Source: Nitratireductor thuwali
GTDB taxonomy: Bacteria; Pseudomonadota; Alphaproteobacteria; Rhizobiales; Rhizobiaceae
DNA length: 64,000 nt
Assembly (NCBI RefSeq): GCF_036621415.1
Contig: NZ_CP030941.1
Location: forward strand, 3,098,001-3,162,000
Direction of reading: 5' to 3'
Shown: positions 52,999-60,953 of the stretch, piece after piece
How the letters are laid out: every line of letters starts with the position of its first letter
Position numbering within the stretch: the first letter of the stretch is position 1
Position numbers and translations under genes: made by a program
The notes under the pieces: generated by a model
What the model saw: the letters and a program-made list of their open reading frames with translations, nothing else
Databases searched by the model: none
What the model was told of the DNA's origin: nothing

Positions 52999-53859
52999 TC
53001 ACCCCTTGGCGAACACCACGGTCTTGTGCCCGTTGAGCATGACGCGGCTTTCAAGATGCAGCTTGACCGCGCGGGCCAGCACCCGGCTTTCGATGTCGCG
53101 CCCGGCGGCCACGAAATCCTCCGCGCTCATGGCATGGCTCACGCGCTCGGTTTCCTGCTCGATGATCGGCCCCTCGTCGAGGTCGGGCGTCACGTAATGC
53201 GCGGTGGCGCCGATCAGCTTGACGCCGCGCTCATGGGCCTGGTGATAGGGCTTGGCGCCCTTGAAGCTGGGCAGGAACGAGTGGTGGATGTTGATCGCCT
53301 TGCCGAACAGACGGTTCGACAATTCGTTGGAAAGCACCTGCATGTAGCGGGCAAGGACGACGAGATCCGCGCCCGTCTCCTTGACCAGCGCGAGCAGCTT
53401 CTGCTCCTGCTCCGCCTTGTTGTCCCTGGTCACCTTCCAGTGGTGGTAGGGTATGTTCCCGGCCTCGGCCGTGCGGCGCGAATCCTCGTGATTGGAGACG
53501 ATGGCGACGACCTCCGCATCCAGCCATCCGACGCGGATCTGGTAGAGAAGATGCAGCAGCGCGTGGTCGAATTTCGAGACCATGATGACGATCTTCCGCC
53601 GCCGCCCGCGGTCGGCCAGCGCCGTCTTCATGTCGAAGCGCGCGATCGCCGGTTCCAGCGCGCGCGTTATCTCCTCGCGGCTCACGCCTTCCGCCACCGT
53701 GAACGAAATGCGCATGAAGAAGCGGTTGGTCCGCTGATCCCAGAACTGGTTGGATTCGGCGATATTGGCGCCAAGCCCGGCAAGCTCGGTCGTCACCGCG
53801 GCAACGATGCCCGGCCTGTCCTCGCAGGAAAGGGTGATGTCGAATGTCTTGTGCGTCAT
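52999..53859 (-). CDS. purU: Formyltetrahydrofolate deformylase
   Basis: Hydrolyses 10-formyl-tetrahydrofolate to formate and tetrahydrofolate. The 286-residue protein has an N-terminal ACT domain (about 1-80, FDITLSCEDRPGIVAAVTTEL) and a C-terminal formyltransferase-type domain with the catalytic N190-H192-D228 set in INIHHSFLP and PDLDEGPII. It is the last gene of the leftward operon with the MocD/E/F-like oxygenase. That place suggests it recycles folate carrying the one-carbon unit released by demethylation. The ribosome site is weak. Confidence 0.95.
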   Translation of the reverse strand: MTHKTFDITLSCEDRPGIVAAVTTELAGLGANIAESNQFWDQRTNRFFMRISFTVAEGVSREEITRALEPAIARFDMKTALADRGRRRKIVIMVSKFDHALLHLLYQIRVGWLDAEVVAIVSNHEDSRRTAEAGNIPYHHWKVTRDNKAEQEQKLLALVKETGADLVVLARYMQVLSNELSNRLFGKAINIHHSFLPSFKGAKPYHQAHERGVKLIGATAHYVTPDLDEGPIIEQETERVSHAMSAEDFVAAGRDIESRVLARAVKLHLESRVMLNGHKTVVFAKG

Positions 53860-53918
53860 GGATAAGGTCCGGTTGTCGTGCGGGGCGCGGGCGCCGGCTG
53901 GTGGTGGGGCCGATGTCT

Positions 53919-54722
53919 CTATACGCCATCGAGCCAGGATTGGAACGCGCTCAGCACCTCGTCCCTGGCGGCAACCTTGTGGCCCGGTTGCGGATAGGCG
54001 CCGGACTGGACGTCGGAGGCGAACTCCCGATAGGCGGCGACGCGCTCTTCCTGAAGCCGCGCAAACTCGGCGGCGAAATTGCGGTAGACCCTGGCGTGAC
54101 GGGGAACGTGGCCCGTATTGGCTCCCAACACATCGTCGGAAAACAGATATTGCGCATCGCAGCCGGCGCCGGCGCCCATGGAGATCATGAAAAGCGAGCT
54201 TCTGCGTGAAATCTCGGCGGCGATCGCCTCCGGCACGACTTCGATTTCGGCGGCGAAAGCGCCGGCCTCTTCCAGCGCCTTCACCTGGTTCCAGACGAGC
54301 TTGGCCGTCTCCAAAGTCTTGCCCACCGCCGCAAAACCGCCGGTCCAGGTGGCCTTGGATGGGATCAGGCCGACATGGCCGCAAACGGGAATGCCCTCGG
54401 CGGCAAGCCGTGCGATGGTCTGCGTGCCGGCCGAGCAATAGACCGCGTCCGCGCCCGCCTTGTAGAGCGCGAAAGCCCAGCGGATGAAGTCGTCCGTCGT
54501 GCCGATCTCGTAGAAGTTCTCGCCGGGCACGGCGAAGATCGACGGCGCGGCGTCGCGGAAGGCGGGGTCGAGCATCATGTCCGTCGGCACCGACGCCATG
54601 TCGATCCCGGCGCGCTCGGCCGCCTCCGCCTCTTCCAGCGTCGTGACCCGCAGCATGGATAGCTGCCTTTTGCCGCGCAGGTCCCGCAGATCCTGCACCG
54701 TCTTTCGCTGTGCGCGCGTCAT
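53919..54722 (-). CDS. PanB-like ketopantoate hydroxymethyltransferase paralogue
   Basis: A 267-residue TIM-barrel protein of the PanB/PEP-mutase superfamily. Matching segments are GIPVCGHVGLIPSKATWTGG, the catalytic-glutamate region AAEIEVVPEAIAAEI, and SMGAGAGCDAQYLFSDDVLG. The usual metal-ligand motifs differ: GDS is replaced by PTDMM, and the DMPF-type aspartate region reads YCSAGT. So this is probably not the housekeeping pantothenate enzyme. Its family uses 5,10-methylene-tetrahydrofolate, which fits an operon with PurU and a demethylase; the acceptor is unknown. It lies three bases from the mocF gene. Confidence 0.8.
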   Translation of the reverse strand: MTRAQRKTVQDLRDLRGKRQLSMLRVTTLEEAEAAERAGIDMASVPTDMMLDPAFRDAAPSIFAVPGENFYEIGTTDDFIRWAFALYKAGADAVYCSAGTQTIARLAAEGIPVCGHVGLIPSKATWTGGFAAVGKTLETAKLVWNQVKALEEAGAFAAEIEVVPEAIAAEISRRSSLFMISMGAGAGCDAQYLFSDDVLGANTGHVPRHARVYRNFAAEFARLQEERVAAYREFASDVQSGAYPQPGHKVAARDEVLSAFQSWLDGV

Positions 54723-54725
54723 CCT

Positions 54726-55910
54726 CTATCCCTTCAGCAATTGTTTCAGTCTAGTGCCCGGATCGCAAAGCACCTCGGGCGCGACGACGATGCCGCGCTC
54801 GATCAGCTTTTCGGCAATCGAGATGTCGCGGGCGACCGCGTTTCCGGTGCCCACGCCGCTGGCCGACAGCACCCGGCCCTGACCGTCGAGCTGGAACAGG
54901 ACGAAGGCGCCGTCGCCCACCTCCCGCCGCAGGAACGGGCGGTCGGCCAGCGCAAGACCGGCCACCTGCAGGCCGAGATCGTACTGATCCGACCAGAACC
55001 AGGGCACGCGCACGAAACTGTCGCCGCAGCCCAGCATGGCGCGGGCGGCGTGGGCGCCCTGATCCTGCGCGCAACGCCAGCTTTCCAGCCGCACGGGGGC
55101 TCCGCGATAGGGAAAACTGCAGCAGTCGCCGGCGGCGAAAATGCTGGAATCGGCCGTTCGCAGGCATCCATCGACGACGATCCCGTTGTCGACGGCGAGC
55201 CCGGCATCGGCCGCAAGGCCCGTGATCGGCTCGGCGCCTATGCCGGCCACCACGATGTCCGCTTCGATCCGCGACCCGTCCGCCAACACCACGGCATGTT
55301 CCTCCAATGCCTCGACCTTGGCCCCGAGCCGCAGGCGGACGCCTTCCTGCCGGTGGCGGTCCTCGAACATGGCCGCGATCTCCGCCGGAACGGCCCGCGC
55401 CATCAACCGGTCCGCGGCTTCAAGGACGGTCACTTCCGCGCCCAGCCCGCGCGCCGTGGCCGCCAGCTCCAGCCCGATAAAGCCGCCGCCGATGATGACG
55501 AGCTTCGTGCCGGCACCGATGGCCGACAGGATGGCGTCCGCATCGCCGACGCTGCGCAGGGTGCGCGCCTTTTCCATGCCGGCAAAGCGGCGCGCCCGCG
55601 CGCCCGTCGCGATCAGCAGCCTGTCGTAGTCGAGCGTCCGGCCGTCCGCGAGAACGAGGCGCCTGTTCTCCCGGTCGATGCGCTGGCCCCGTGTGCCGCG
55701 CAAAAGATCGATGGACAGGTCCCGGTAGCGCGTCTCCTCCGCGATGAGCTTGACGGCCGGCGGCGCATTCTTGGAAAGCGGCGGCCGCTCGTAGGGAAGA
55801 TGCGGCTCCTCGCCGACCAGCGTGACGGTGCCCTCGTAGCCTTCCTCGCGCAGGGTGAATGCGGCGCGCACGCCGCACTCGCCCGCGCCGACGATGACCA
55901 TGCCGCCCAT
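54726..55910 (-). CDS. mocF: FAD-dependent ferredoxin reductase of the MocDEF-like oxygenase
   Basis: A 394-residue NAD(P)H:ferredoxin reductase of the rubredoxin/putidaredoxin-reductase type. FAD site MVIVGAGECGVRAAF, then PYERPPLSK, NAD site LVIIGGGFIGLELAATARGLG and FAD-binding IFAAGDCCSFPYRG. It would pass electrons from NAD(P)H to the Rieske ferredoxin encoded just upstream. The start is placed at the ATG at 55910, three bases after the mocE stop; an ATG three codons later is possible. The gene name follows context and recall of the rhizopine mocDEF genes. Confidence 0.85.
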   Translation of the reverse strand: MGGMVIVGAGECGVRAAFTLREEGYEGTVTLVGEEPHLPYERPPLSKNAPPAVKLIAEETRYRDLSIDLLRGTRGQRIDRENRRLVLADGRTLDYDRLLIATGARARRFAGMEKARTLRSVGDADAILSAIGAGTKLVIIGGGFIGLELAATARGLGAEVTVLEAADRLMARAVPAEIAAMFEDRHRQEGVRLRLGAKVEALEEHAVVLADGSRIEADIVVAGIGAEPITGLAADAGLAVDNGIVVDGCLRTADSSIFAAGDCCSFPYRGAPVRLESWRCAQDQGAHAARAMLGCGDSFVRVPWFWSDQYDLGLQVAGLALADRPFLRREVGDGAFVLFQLDGQGRVLSASGVGTGNAVARDISIAEKLIERGIVVAPEVLCDPGTRLKQLLKG

Positions 55911-55912
55911 CG

Positions 55913-56227
55913 TCAGGACAGGTCGATCAGGACGCGGCCGGCCTCGACCTTGACCGGATACGTCCTGAGATTGACGCAGACCGGCGCGCCCTTGGCCTCG
56001 CCGGTGCGATAGTCGAACCGGCCATTGTGCTTGGGGCATTCGATGATGTGATCCATCACCAGCCCGTCCGCCAGGTGCACATGTTCATGGGTGCACAGGC
56101 CGTCTGTGGCGTAGAATTCGTCGTCGGGACTGCGATAGATCGCGAAGGTGCGGCCGTCGTGATCGAAGCGGATGAGGTCTTCCTCTTCGACATCGTCGAC
56201 GGCACAGGCTTCCACCCACTGGCTCAT
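55913..56227 (-). CDS. mocE: MocE-like Rieske [2Fe-2S] ferredoxin
   Basis: A 104-residue Rieske ferredoxin. The cluster ligands are C45 and H47 in LCTHEHVHLADG and C64 and H67 in ECPKHNGRFDYRTG. It is small and soluble and should shuttle electrons from the reductase to the membrane oxygenase. TAGGGAGGT gives a strong ribosome site. It stands between the oxygenase and reductase genes in the order D-E-F, as in the rhizopine genes of Sinorhizobium. Confidence 0.92.
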   Translation of the reverse strand: MSQWVEACAVDDVEEEDLIRFDHDGRTFAIYRSPDDEFYATDGLCTHEHVHLADGLVMDHIIECPKHNGRFDYRTGEAKGAPVCVNLRTYPVKVEAGRVLIDLS

Positions 56228-56247
56228 GCGTACCTCCCTAGTGTCTG

Positions 56248-57336
56248 CTATTGCGCCGGCGCCAGGTCCGGCTCGACTTCGTGAAACTCGGCCCGGTAGG
56301 GCTTGGCCGTCGCCGGCAGCGCGCGCACCACGTAGTGGTCCTCGTAGCGAAGCTGGCGCAGGAACGCCGGCACCATCTCGCGGTAGCCGTCGAGGATCGA
56401 ACGGTTGGGCGCGGGCAGGTCGTGCTTGATCAGCTCGTGCAGTTGCGGCAGCGCGTGATAGGGGACCATGGGGAACATGTGGTGCTCCACATGATAGTTC
56501 ATGTTCCAGTAGATGAAGCGGCTGATCGGGTTCATGTAGACCGTCCGGCTGTTCAGCCGGTGGTCCGTCACGTCGTCTGCCAAGCCGCCATGCTGCAGGA
56601 GGCCGGTCATGACATGGTGCCAGGCGCCGTAGAGACGCGGGCCGCCGATCAGCAGGAACGGCAGGATCGAGCCCGTTGCAATCGCCGCAAGACCGGTGGC
56701 GGCGTAGATCGCCACCCAGATGCGTGCAATGCGTATGGCCCTGGGCTGCTCCTGCTCGGGAATGAAGGTCGCCTCCTCGGGGCTCAGTCGCCCGGAGGCA
56801 TTGCGCGCGAGATCGACCGCCGCATGCCAGACATCGATGATGCCGAAGAAATTGAGTGCCAGCCGCGCAAGGTCGGGCGGGCGCATGACGGCGATCTCGG
56901 GATCGCGGCCGACGATGATCGTGTCCGTGTGGTGGCGCGCGTGGCTCCACCGCCAGGTGACCGGATTGCGCATCATCATGAAGGAGGCGATCTGGTAGAC
57001 GGCGTCGTTCATCCAGCGCGTCTTGAAGGCGGTGCCGTGCCCGCATTCGTGCCAGCGCGAATCGGCGGCCGAGCCATAGAGAACGCCGTAGGCGAGGAAG
57101 AACGGGACCGACCAGGCCGAAGGGAACAGGTAGACGGCGATGCCGGCCAGGACGATCATCGACCCGAGCCATAGGACCGTGTCGCGGATCGCCGGCCCGT
57201 CGCTGCGCTTCATCAGCGCCTTCATCTCCTTGCGCGGCACGTCCGTATGGTACCATTCGGCCGAGGCGAGGCCGGTCTCCACCGCGCGCTTCGCGTTGGG
57301 GCCGACAAGACTGTAGTCGCGTTCTGCCGCTGCCAT
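56248..57336 (-). CDS. mocD: MocD-like fatty-acid-desaturase-fold oxygenase (probable O-demethylase)
   Basis: A 362-residue integral membrane di-iron enzyme. Three histidine boxes are present: HECGH (96-100), HARHH (132-136) and HVEHH (282-286). Hydrophobic helices lie around residues 52-90 and 205-235. The fold is shared by desaturases and alkane hydroxylases, but with the MocE and MocF partners it best matches MocD, reported to take part in demethylation of the rhizopine 3-O-methyl-scyllo-inosamine. It leads the leftward operon, with GGAGGAAC before the ATG. Alternative: a lipid desaturase. The inositol-type genes next door favour demethylation. Confidence 0.85.
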   Translation of the reverse strand: MAAAERDYSLVGPNAKRAVETGLASAEWYHTDVPRKEMKALMKRSDGPAIRDTVLWLGSMIVLAGIAVYLFPSAWSVPFFLAYGVLYGSAADSRWHECGHGTAFKTRWMNDAVYQIASFMMMRNPVTWRWSHARHHTDTIIVGRDPEIAVMRPPDLARLALNFFGIIDVWHAAVDLARNASGRLSPEEATFIPEQEQPRAIRIARIWVAIYAATGLAAIATGSILPFLLIGGPRLYGAWHHVMTGLLQHGGLADDVTDHRLNSRTVYMNPISRFIYWNMNYHVEHHMFPMVPYHALPQLHELIKHDLPAPNRSILDGYREMVPAFLRQLRYEDHYVVRALPATAKPYRAEFHEVEPDLAPAQ

Positions 57337-57411
57337 GGTTCAGTGTTCCTCCCTGACTATCCGCCAGTTGATGCGCAGAGACTACGGAACGTGCGGCGAT
57401 GCCTCAAGCAG

Positions 57412-57432
57412 AATGAAAGTTTTTCTTTCATT
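57412..57432. promoter_or_regulatory. Inverted repeat in the mocD-lacI gap
   Basis: AATGAAAG (57412-57419) and CTTTCATT (57425-57432) are perfect inverted repeats around TTTTT in an AT-rich divergent promoter region. A probable operator for the LacI-type regulator encoded at 57488. Confidence 0.55.
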
Positions 57433-57487
57433 TCCTATCATGATATGCGTAAAAGCATGATGTGAATTCCTCAGCGGGGAGAACGAC

Positions 57488-58522
57488 ATGGCCCGCCGCC
57501 CCACCATTGCCGATCTTGCCCGCAAGGCAGGCGTGAGCGTGGCCACCGTCGACCGCGTCCTGAACGGCCGCCATCGGGTGCGCGAGGAGACGGCCCGCCG
57601 CGTCTATGAGGCGGCGAGCGAGATCGGCTACCACGCCGCCGCCCTCATTCACCAGCGCATCACCGCCGATCTGCCGAGAATGGATTTCGGCTTCGTCCTG
57701 CAAAAGGAGACGCAGCCCTTCTATCAGGCAATGGCCCGTGCGCTGGAAGAGGCGGTCGCCGCGCGCCGCGACATCCAGGGCAGGGCCCATATCGCTTTCG
57801 TGCGCAACCAGACGCCGGCGGAAGTCTGCGAGGCGATGCGGGCGCTGGCCGGTCGCTGCGACGCCATCGCGGCCACCAGCCTCGACCATCATCTGGTGAC
57901 GCAGACCGTCGAGGCGCTTCGGGCGGAAGGAACGCCGGTCTTTTCGCTTCTGTCGGATTTCGCCCAGGGCGTGCGCGAGAGCTATGTCGGGCTGAACAAC
58001 ATGAAAGTCGGGCGCACCGCGGCGTGGTTCATCGCCCGCACCGCGCCGAGACCGGGCAAGGTGGCGATCTTCGTGGGCAGCCACCGCTGGCATGGCCACG
58101 AGTTGCGCGAGACCGGCTTCCGCAGCTTCTTTCGCGAATACGCGCCGCAGTTCGAGATACTCGAAACGCTCGTCAACCTGGAGACCCGCCAGGTCACCTA
58201 CGAGGCGACGCTGAGCCTGCTTTCGCGTCATCCCGACCTTGCCGGATTCTACGTGGCCGGCGGCGGCATGGAAGGCGCCATAACCGCATTGCGGGAAACG
58301 GCCGCGCAAGCCCCGCGTCCGTCGGTGGTGGTCAACGAGCTCACCGCCGATTCCACCCTGGCGCTGCAGGAGGGGCTTTTGATCGCGGCCCTTTCGACGC
58401 GGCCCTCGGCCATGGCCCGGGCCTTGATCAGCCTGATGATCGGAGCGGCCAAATCCGGTCCCGCGGATCCGCCGGGCCAGCTTTTCCTGCCGATGGCGAT
58501 CCATGTGGCCGAGAGCCTTTGA
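57488..58522 (+). CDS. LacI-family transcriptional regulator of the moc/inositol cluster
   Basis: A 344-residue LacI repressor. Its HTH is TIADLARKAGVSVATVDRVLNGRHRV at residues 6-31, with the less common VDRVLNG form found in inositol- and sugar-type regulators. A ligand domain follows with GFVLQKETQPFYQAMARALEE and KVAIFVGSHRWHGHELRETGF. It is divergent from mocD and precedes the isomerase and importer genes, so it probably controls both operons in response to an inositol-like compound. GGGGAGAACG precedes the ATG. Confidence 0.92.
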   Translation: MARRPTIADLARKAGVSVATVDRVLNGRHRVREETARRVYEAASEIGYHAAALIHQRITADLPRMDFGFVLQKETQPFYQAMARALEEAVAARRDIQGRAHIAFVRNQTPAEVCEAMRALAGRCDAIAATSLDHHLVTQTVEALRAEGTPVFSLLSDFAQGVRESYVGLNNMKVGRTAAWFIARTAPRPGKVAIFVGSHRWHGHELRETGFRSFFREYAPQFEILETLVNLETRQVTYEATLSLLSRHPDLAGFYVAGGGMEGAITALRETAAQAPRPSVVVNELTADSTLALQEGLLIAALSTRPSAMARALISLMIGAAKSGPADPPGQLFLPMAIHVAESL

Positions 58523-58548
58523 CGCAACGCCCGCAAGGGCGTCCGGTA

Positions 58549-58587
58549 TGCGATGAGAATCTATCATGAATGACAGGTTTCATCGCA
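58549..58587 (+). promoter_or_regulatory. Inverted repeat upstream of the isomerase gene
   Basis: TGCGATGA (58549-58556) and TCATCGCA (58580-58587) are perfect inverted repeats 23 bases apart, downstream of lacI. A further small stem ACGCCC-GCAA-GGGCGT lies at 58527-58542. They may be a processed or attenuating leader. Weak evidence. Confidence 0.35.
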
Positions 58588-58662
58588 CATCCGCGTTGAC
58601 CGTCCTGCTGCCTCTCTTCATGCTTCCGGTCATCGACTATCGAAAGGGTCAGGGAGGCCTGC

Positions 58663-59499
58663 ATGTCAGCATTTACGTCCCGGTTCGCGCTCAACCACAT
58701 GTGCGCGCCGAGCAGGTCGGCAACGGAATTTTTCGATCTCGCATCTTCTGTCGGCGTCCGGGGCGTGGAAATCCGCAACGACCTCGCCGGCAATGCGATC
58801 GTGGATGGCGCCCCCGCCGCGCAGATCAAGCGGGCCGCCGGGGAACGCGGCCTGCGCATCCTGTCGATCAACGCCCTGCAGCGCTTCAACGCGTGGACGC
58901 CCGAACGCGAGCGCGAGGCGCGTGAGCTTGCCGCCTATGCCCGCGATTGCGGTGCGCAGGCGCTGGTCCTCGTCCCCGGCAACGACGGAACGGGCCGTGC
59001 GAACGGCGAGCGCCAGGCCAATCTGCGCATCGCGCTCAAGGCGCTGCGCCCCATATTGGAGGACGCCGGCATTCGCGGGCTGGTCGAGCCGCTGGGTTTC
59101 GAGGTCTGCTCGCTGCGGCTGAAATCGGAGGCGCTGGAGGCCATCCGCGCGCTCCAGGCCGAAAGCGTTTTCAGCCTCGTTCACGACACTTTCCATCACT
59201 TCCTGGCCGGAGAGGAGGCGCTGTTTCCGCTCGACACCGGCCTCGTTCATATTTCGGGCGTGGGAGATCCTTCGGTCGCGGTGCCGGACATGCGCGACGG
59301 CCACCGCATCCTGGTCGACGAGCACGACCGGCTGGGCAACGCGGCGCAGATCCGCGCCCTCCTGGCGGGCGGATATGACGGGTTCTTCTCGTTCGAGCCG
59401 TTTTCCGAACTGGTCCACCGGGAGGCAGAGCTGGAAACCGCGCTTGCCGCCAGCATCAGCCTTATCGAGCGGGATGCGCTTGCGCCGGCGCGGGTTTGA
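58663..59499 (+). CDS. IolI/MocC-like TIM-barrel isomerase (2-keto-myo-inositol isomerase candidate)
   Basis: A 278-residue AP-endonuclease-2-fold protein. It has FALNHMCAPSRSATEFFDLA, VEIRNDLAG, ILSINALQRFNAW, LVEPLGFEV, LVHDTFHHFLAG and FFSFEPFS. These match the layout of 2-keto-myo-inositol isomerase (IolI), with the metal-binding glutamates and histidine expected in LVEPLGF, HDTFHH and FSFEPF. The rhizopine protein MocC belongs to the same fold. It lies between a LacI gene and an inositol-type importer, which supports an inositol substrate. AGGGAGGCC precedes the ATG. Confidence 0.85.
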   Translation: MSAFTSRFALNHMCAPSRSATEFFDLASSVGVRGVEIRNDLAGNAIVDGAPAAQIKRAAGERGLRILSINALQRFNAWTPEREREARELAAYARDCGAQALVLVPGNDGTGRANGERQANLRIALKALRPILEDAGIRGLVEPLGFEVCSLRLKSEALEAIRALQAESVFSLVHDTFHHFLAGEEALFPLDTGLVHISGVGDPSVAVPDMRDGHRILVDEHDRLGNAAQIRALLAGGYDGFFSFEPFSELVHREAELETALAASISLIERDALAPARV

Positions 59500-59522
59500 C
59501 GCTTCCGGGGCACGGCCGTTCC

Positions 59523-59609
59523 GGAAAATAGAATAGCGCTTGACGGCGGCGTAGAAAATGGAATAAAAATTACATATTGAGCGATTTATGGTGGCTGTGT
59601 TCCATTTTC
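59523..59609 (+). promoter_or_regulatory. Promoter and operator region of the inositol importer operon
   Basis: GAAAATGGAA (59554-59563) and TTCCATTTTC (59600-59609) are perfect 10-bp inverted repeats; a third related copy, GGAAAATAGAATA, is at 59523-59535. TTGACG (59540-59545) can serve as -35 with AATAAA (59562-59567) as -10, so the first arm would cover the promoter. The region is strongly AT-rich. Regulator binding is inferred; the GAAA-type arms resemble the mocD-side repeat. Confidence 0.55.
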
Positions 59610-59738
59610 GTTGAGAGTCGCACGACGCGAAAGCAGGTGCGGGATGGGCAAGCCACTGTAAACGCTCTGGAAAATCCCCTGGGAGGGAATCCGGTCTGGT
59701 TCGGGTGATGCCGGGCACCCAATGTGGAGGAGAAATCA

Positions 59739-60683
59739 ATGAAGAAACTTTTGCTTGGTGCAGCCCTTTCGGCGCTGATGACGAGCTCGGCCATGGCCGA
59801 GAAGATCGGCGTCTCGATGGCTTTGTTCGACGACAACTTCCTGACGGTTCTGCGCAACGGCATGCAGGATTACGCTGGAGAGCTGGATGGCGTCGACCTG
59901 CAGATCGAGGATGCGCAGAACGACGTCGGAAAGCAGCTCAACCAGATCCAGAACTTCATCGCTTCGGGTGTGGACGCGGTGATCGTCAACCCGGTCGACA
60001 CCGACGCCACCGTGGCCATGACCAAGGCCGCCGCGGATGCGGGCGTGCCGCTGGTCTATGTCAATCGCGAGCCCGTCAATGTCGACGACCTGCCCGACAA
60101 CCAGGCTTTCGTCGCATCCGATGAGCGCGAGTCCGGCACCCTGGAGACGCAGGAAATCTGCCGTCTTCTCAAGGAGCAGGGCAAGGGCGACGGCGCCAAG
60201 ATCGTCGTCATGATGGGCGAGCTTTCCAACCAGGCCGCCCGCATGCGCACCCAGGACGTGCACGACGTGATCGCCACGGAAGAGTGCTCTTTCATGGAGA
60301 TCGTCGAGGAGCAGACGGCCAACTGGAACCGCACGGAGGCGGCCGACCTGATGACCAACTGGCTTTCCGCCGGGCTGGAGTTCGACGCGGTCGTCTCCAA
60401 CAATGACGAGATGGCTCTCGGAGCGATCCAGGCCATGAAGGCCGCCGGCATTTCCATGGACGAAATGCTTGTCGGCGGCGTCGATGCGACCCAGGACGCG
60501 CTGGCCGCGATGGCGGCGGGCGACCTCGACGTCACTGTCTTCCAGGACGCGGCAGGCCAGGGCAAAGGCGCGGTCGATGCGGCTTTGAAGCTGGCGAGTG
60601 GCGAGGAAGTGGACCAGAAGGTGTACATTCCTTTCCAACTGGTCACGCCCGAAAACATGGATCAGTTCGCCACCAAGAACTGA
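59739..60683 (+). CDS. Sugar/inositol ABC transporter substrate-binding protein (MocB-like)
   Basis: A 314-residue ribose-type periplasmic binding protein. The signal peptide (MKKLLLGAALSALMTSSAMA-EK) is followed by IGVSMALFDDNFLTVLRNGM, IASGVDAVIVNPVDTD, VNREPVNVDDLPDNQAFV and NNDEMALGAIQAMKAAG. This is the class with myo-inositol, ribose and rhizopine (MocB) binding proteins. The neighbouring isomerase and IolG support an inositol or rhizopine ligand. GGAGGAG precedes the ATG at 59739. Confidence 0.92.
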   Translation: MKKLLLGAALSALMTSSAMAEKIGVSMALFDDNFLTVLRNGMQDYAGELDGVDLQIEDAQNDVGKQLNQIQNFIASGVDAVIVNPVDTDATVAMTKAAADAGVPLVYVNREPVNVDDLPDNQAFVASDERESGTLETQEICRLLKEQGKGDGAKIVVMMGELSNQAARMRTQDVHDVIATEECSFMEIVEEQTANWNRTEAADLMTNWLSAGLEFDAVVSNNDEMALGAIQAMKAAGISMDEMLVGGVDATQDALAAMAAGDLDVTVFQDAAGQGKGAVDAALKLASGEEVDQKVYIPFQLVTPENMDQFATKN

Positions 60684-60700
60684 TCGGGCCGGGGCGCCGC

Positions 60701-60727
60701 TTGCGGGACAAAAATAGGTCCCGGCAA
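60701..60727 (+). other. Hairpin after the MocB-like gene
   Basis: GGGAC (60705-60709) pairs with GTCCC (60718-60722), extended by TTGC (60701-60704) with GCAA (60724-60727) past a bulged G. No T-run follows. The rest of the 270-base gap to the permease gene shows no gene I can support. Confidence 0.4.
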
Positions 60728-60953
60728 CGACCGGCGCGTGGAAGAACGGGTATTCGCAGCGCCGCCGATGTCCGACAGGACGCACGGCGCTGCGAACTGC
60801 AAGGCATCCGCCGGACGCGCATTGTCTCCGGCCGGAGCCTCGCAATCTCTCCAACGGTCTCCGCGTCTTACGGCGCGGGACGGCAGCCGGCACGCAAGTG
60901 CTTGACCTGCTCGATGCAGGAACGTGGCCGGCGCTTCAGGATGGACAAAAGCG

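Noticed and set aside
57337..57487. Second operator from CATGAT repeats near 57436-57461
   Set aside because: The repeats are short and not symmetric; the AATGAAAG/CTTTCATT pair is the only clear inverted repeat there.
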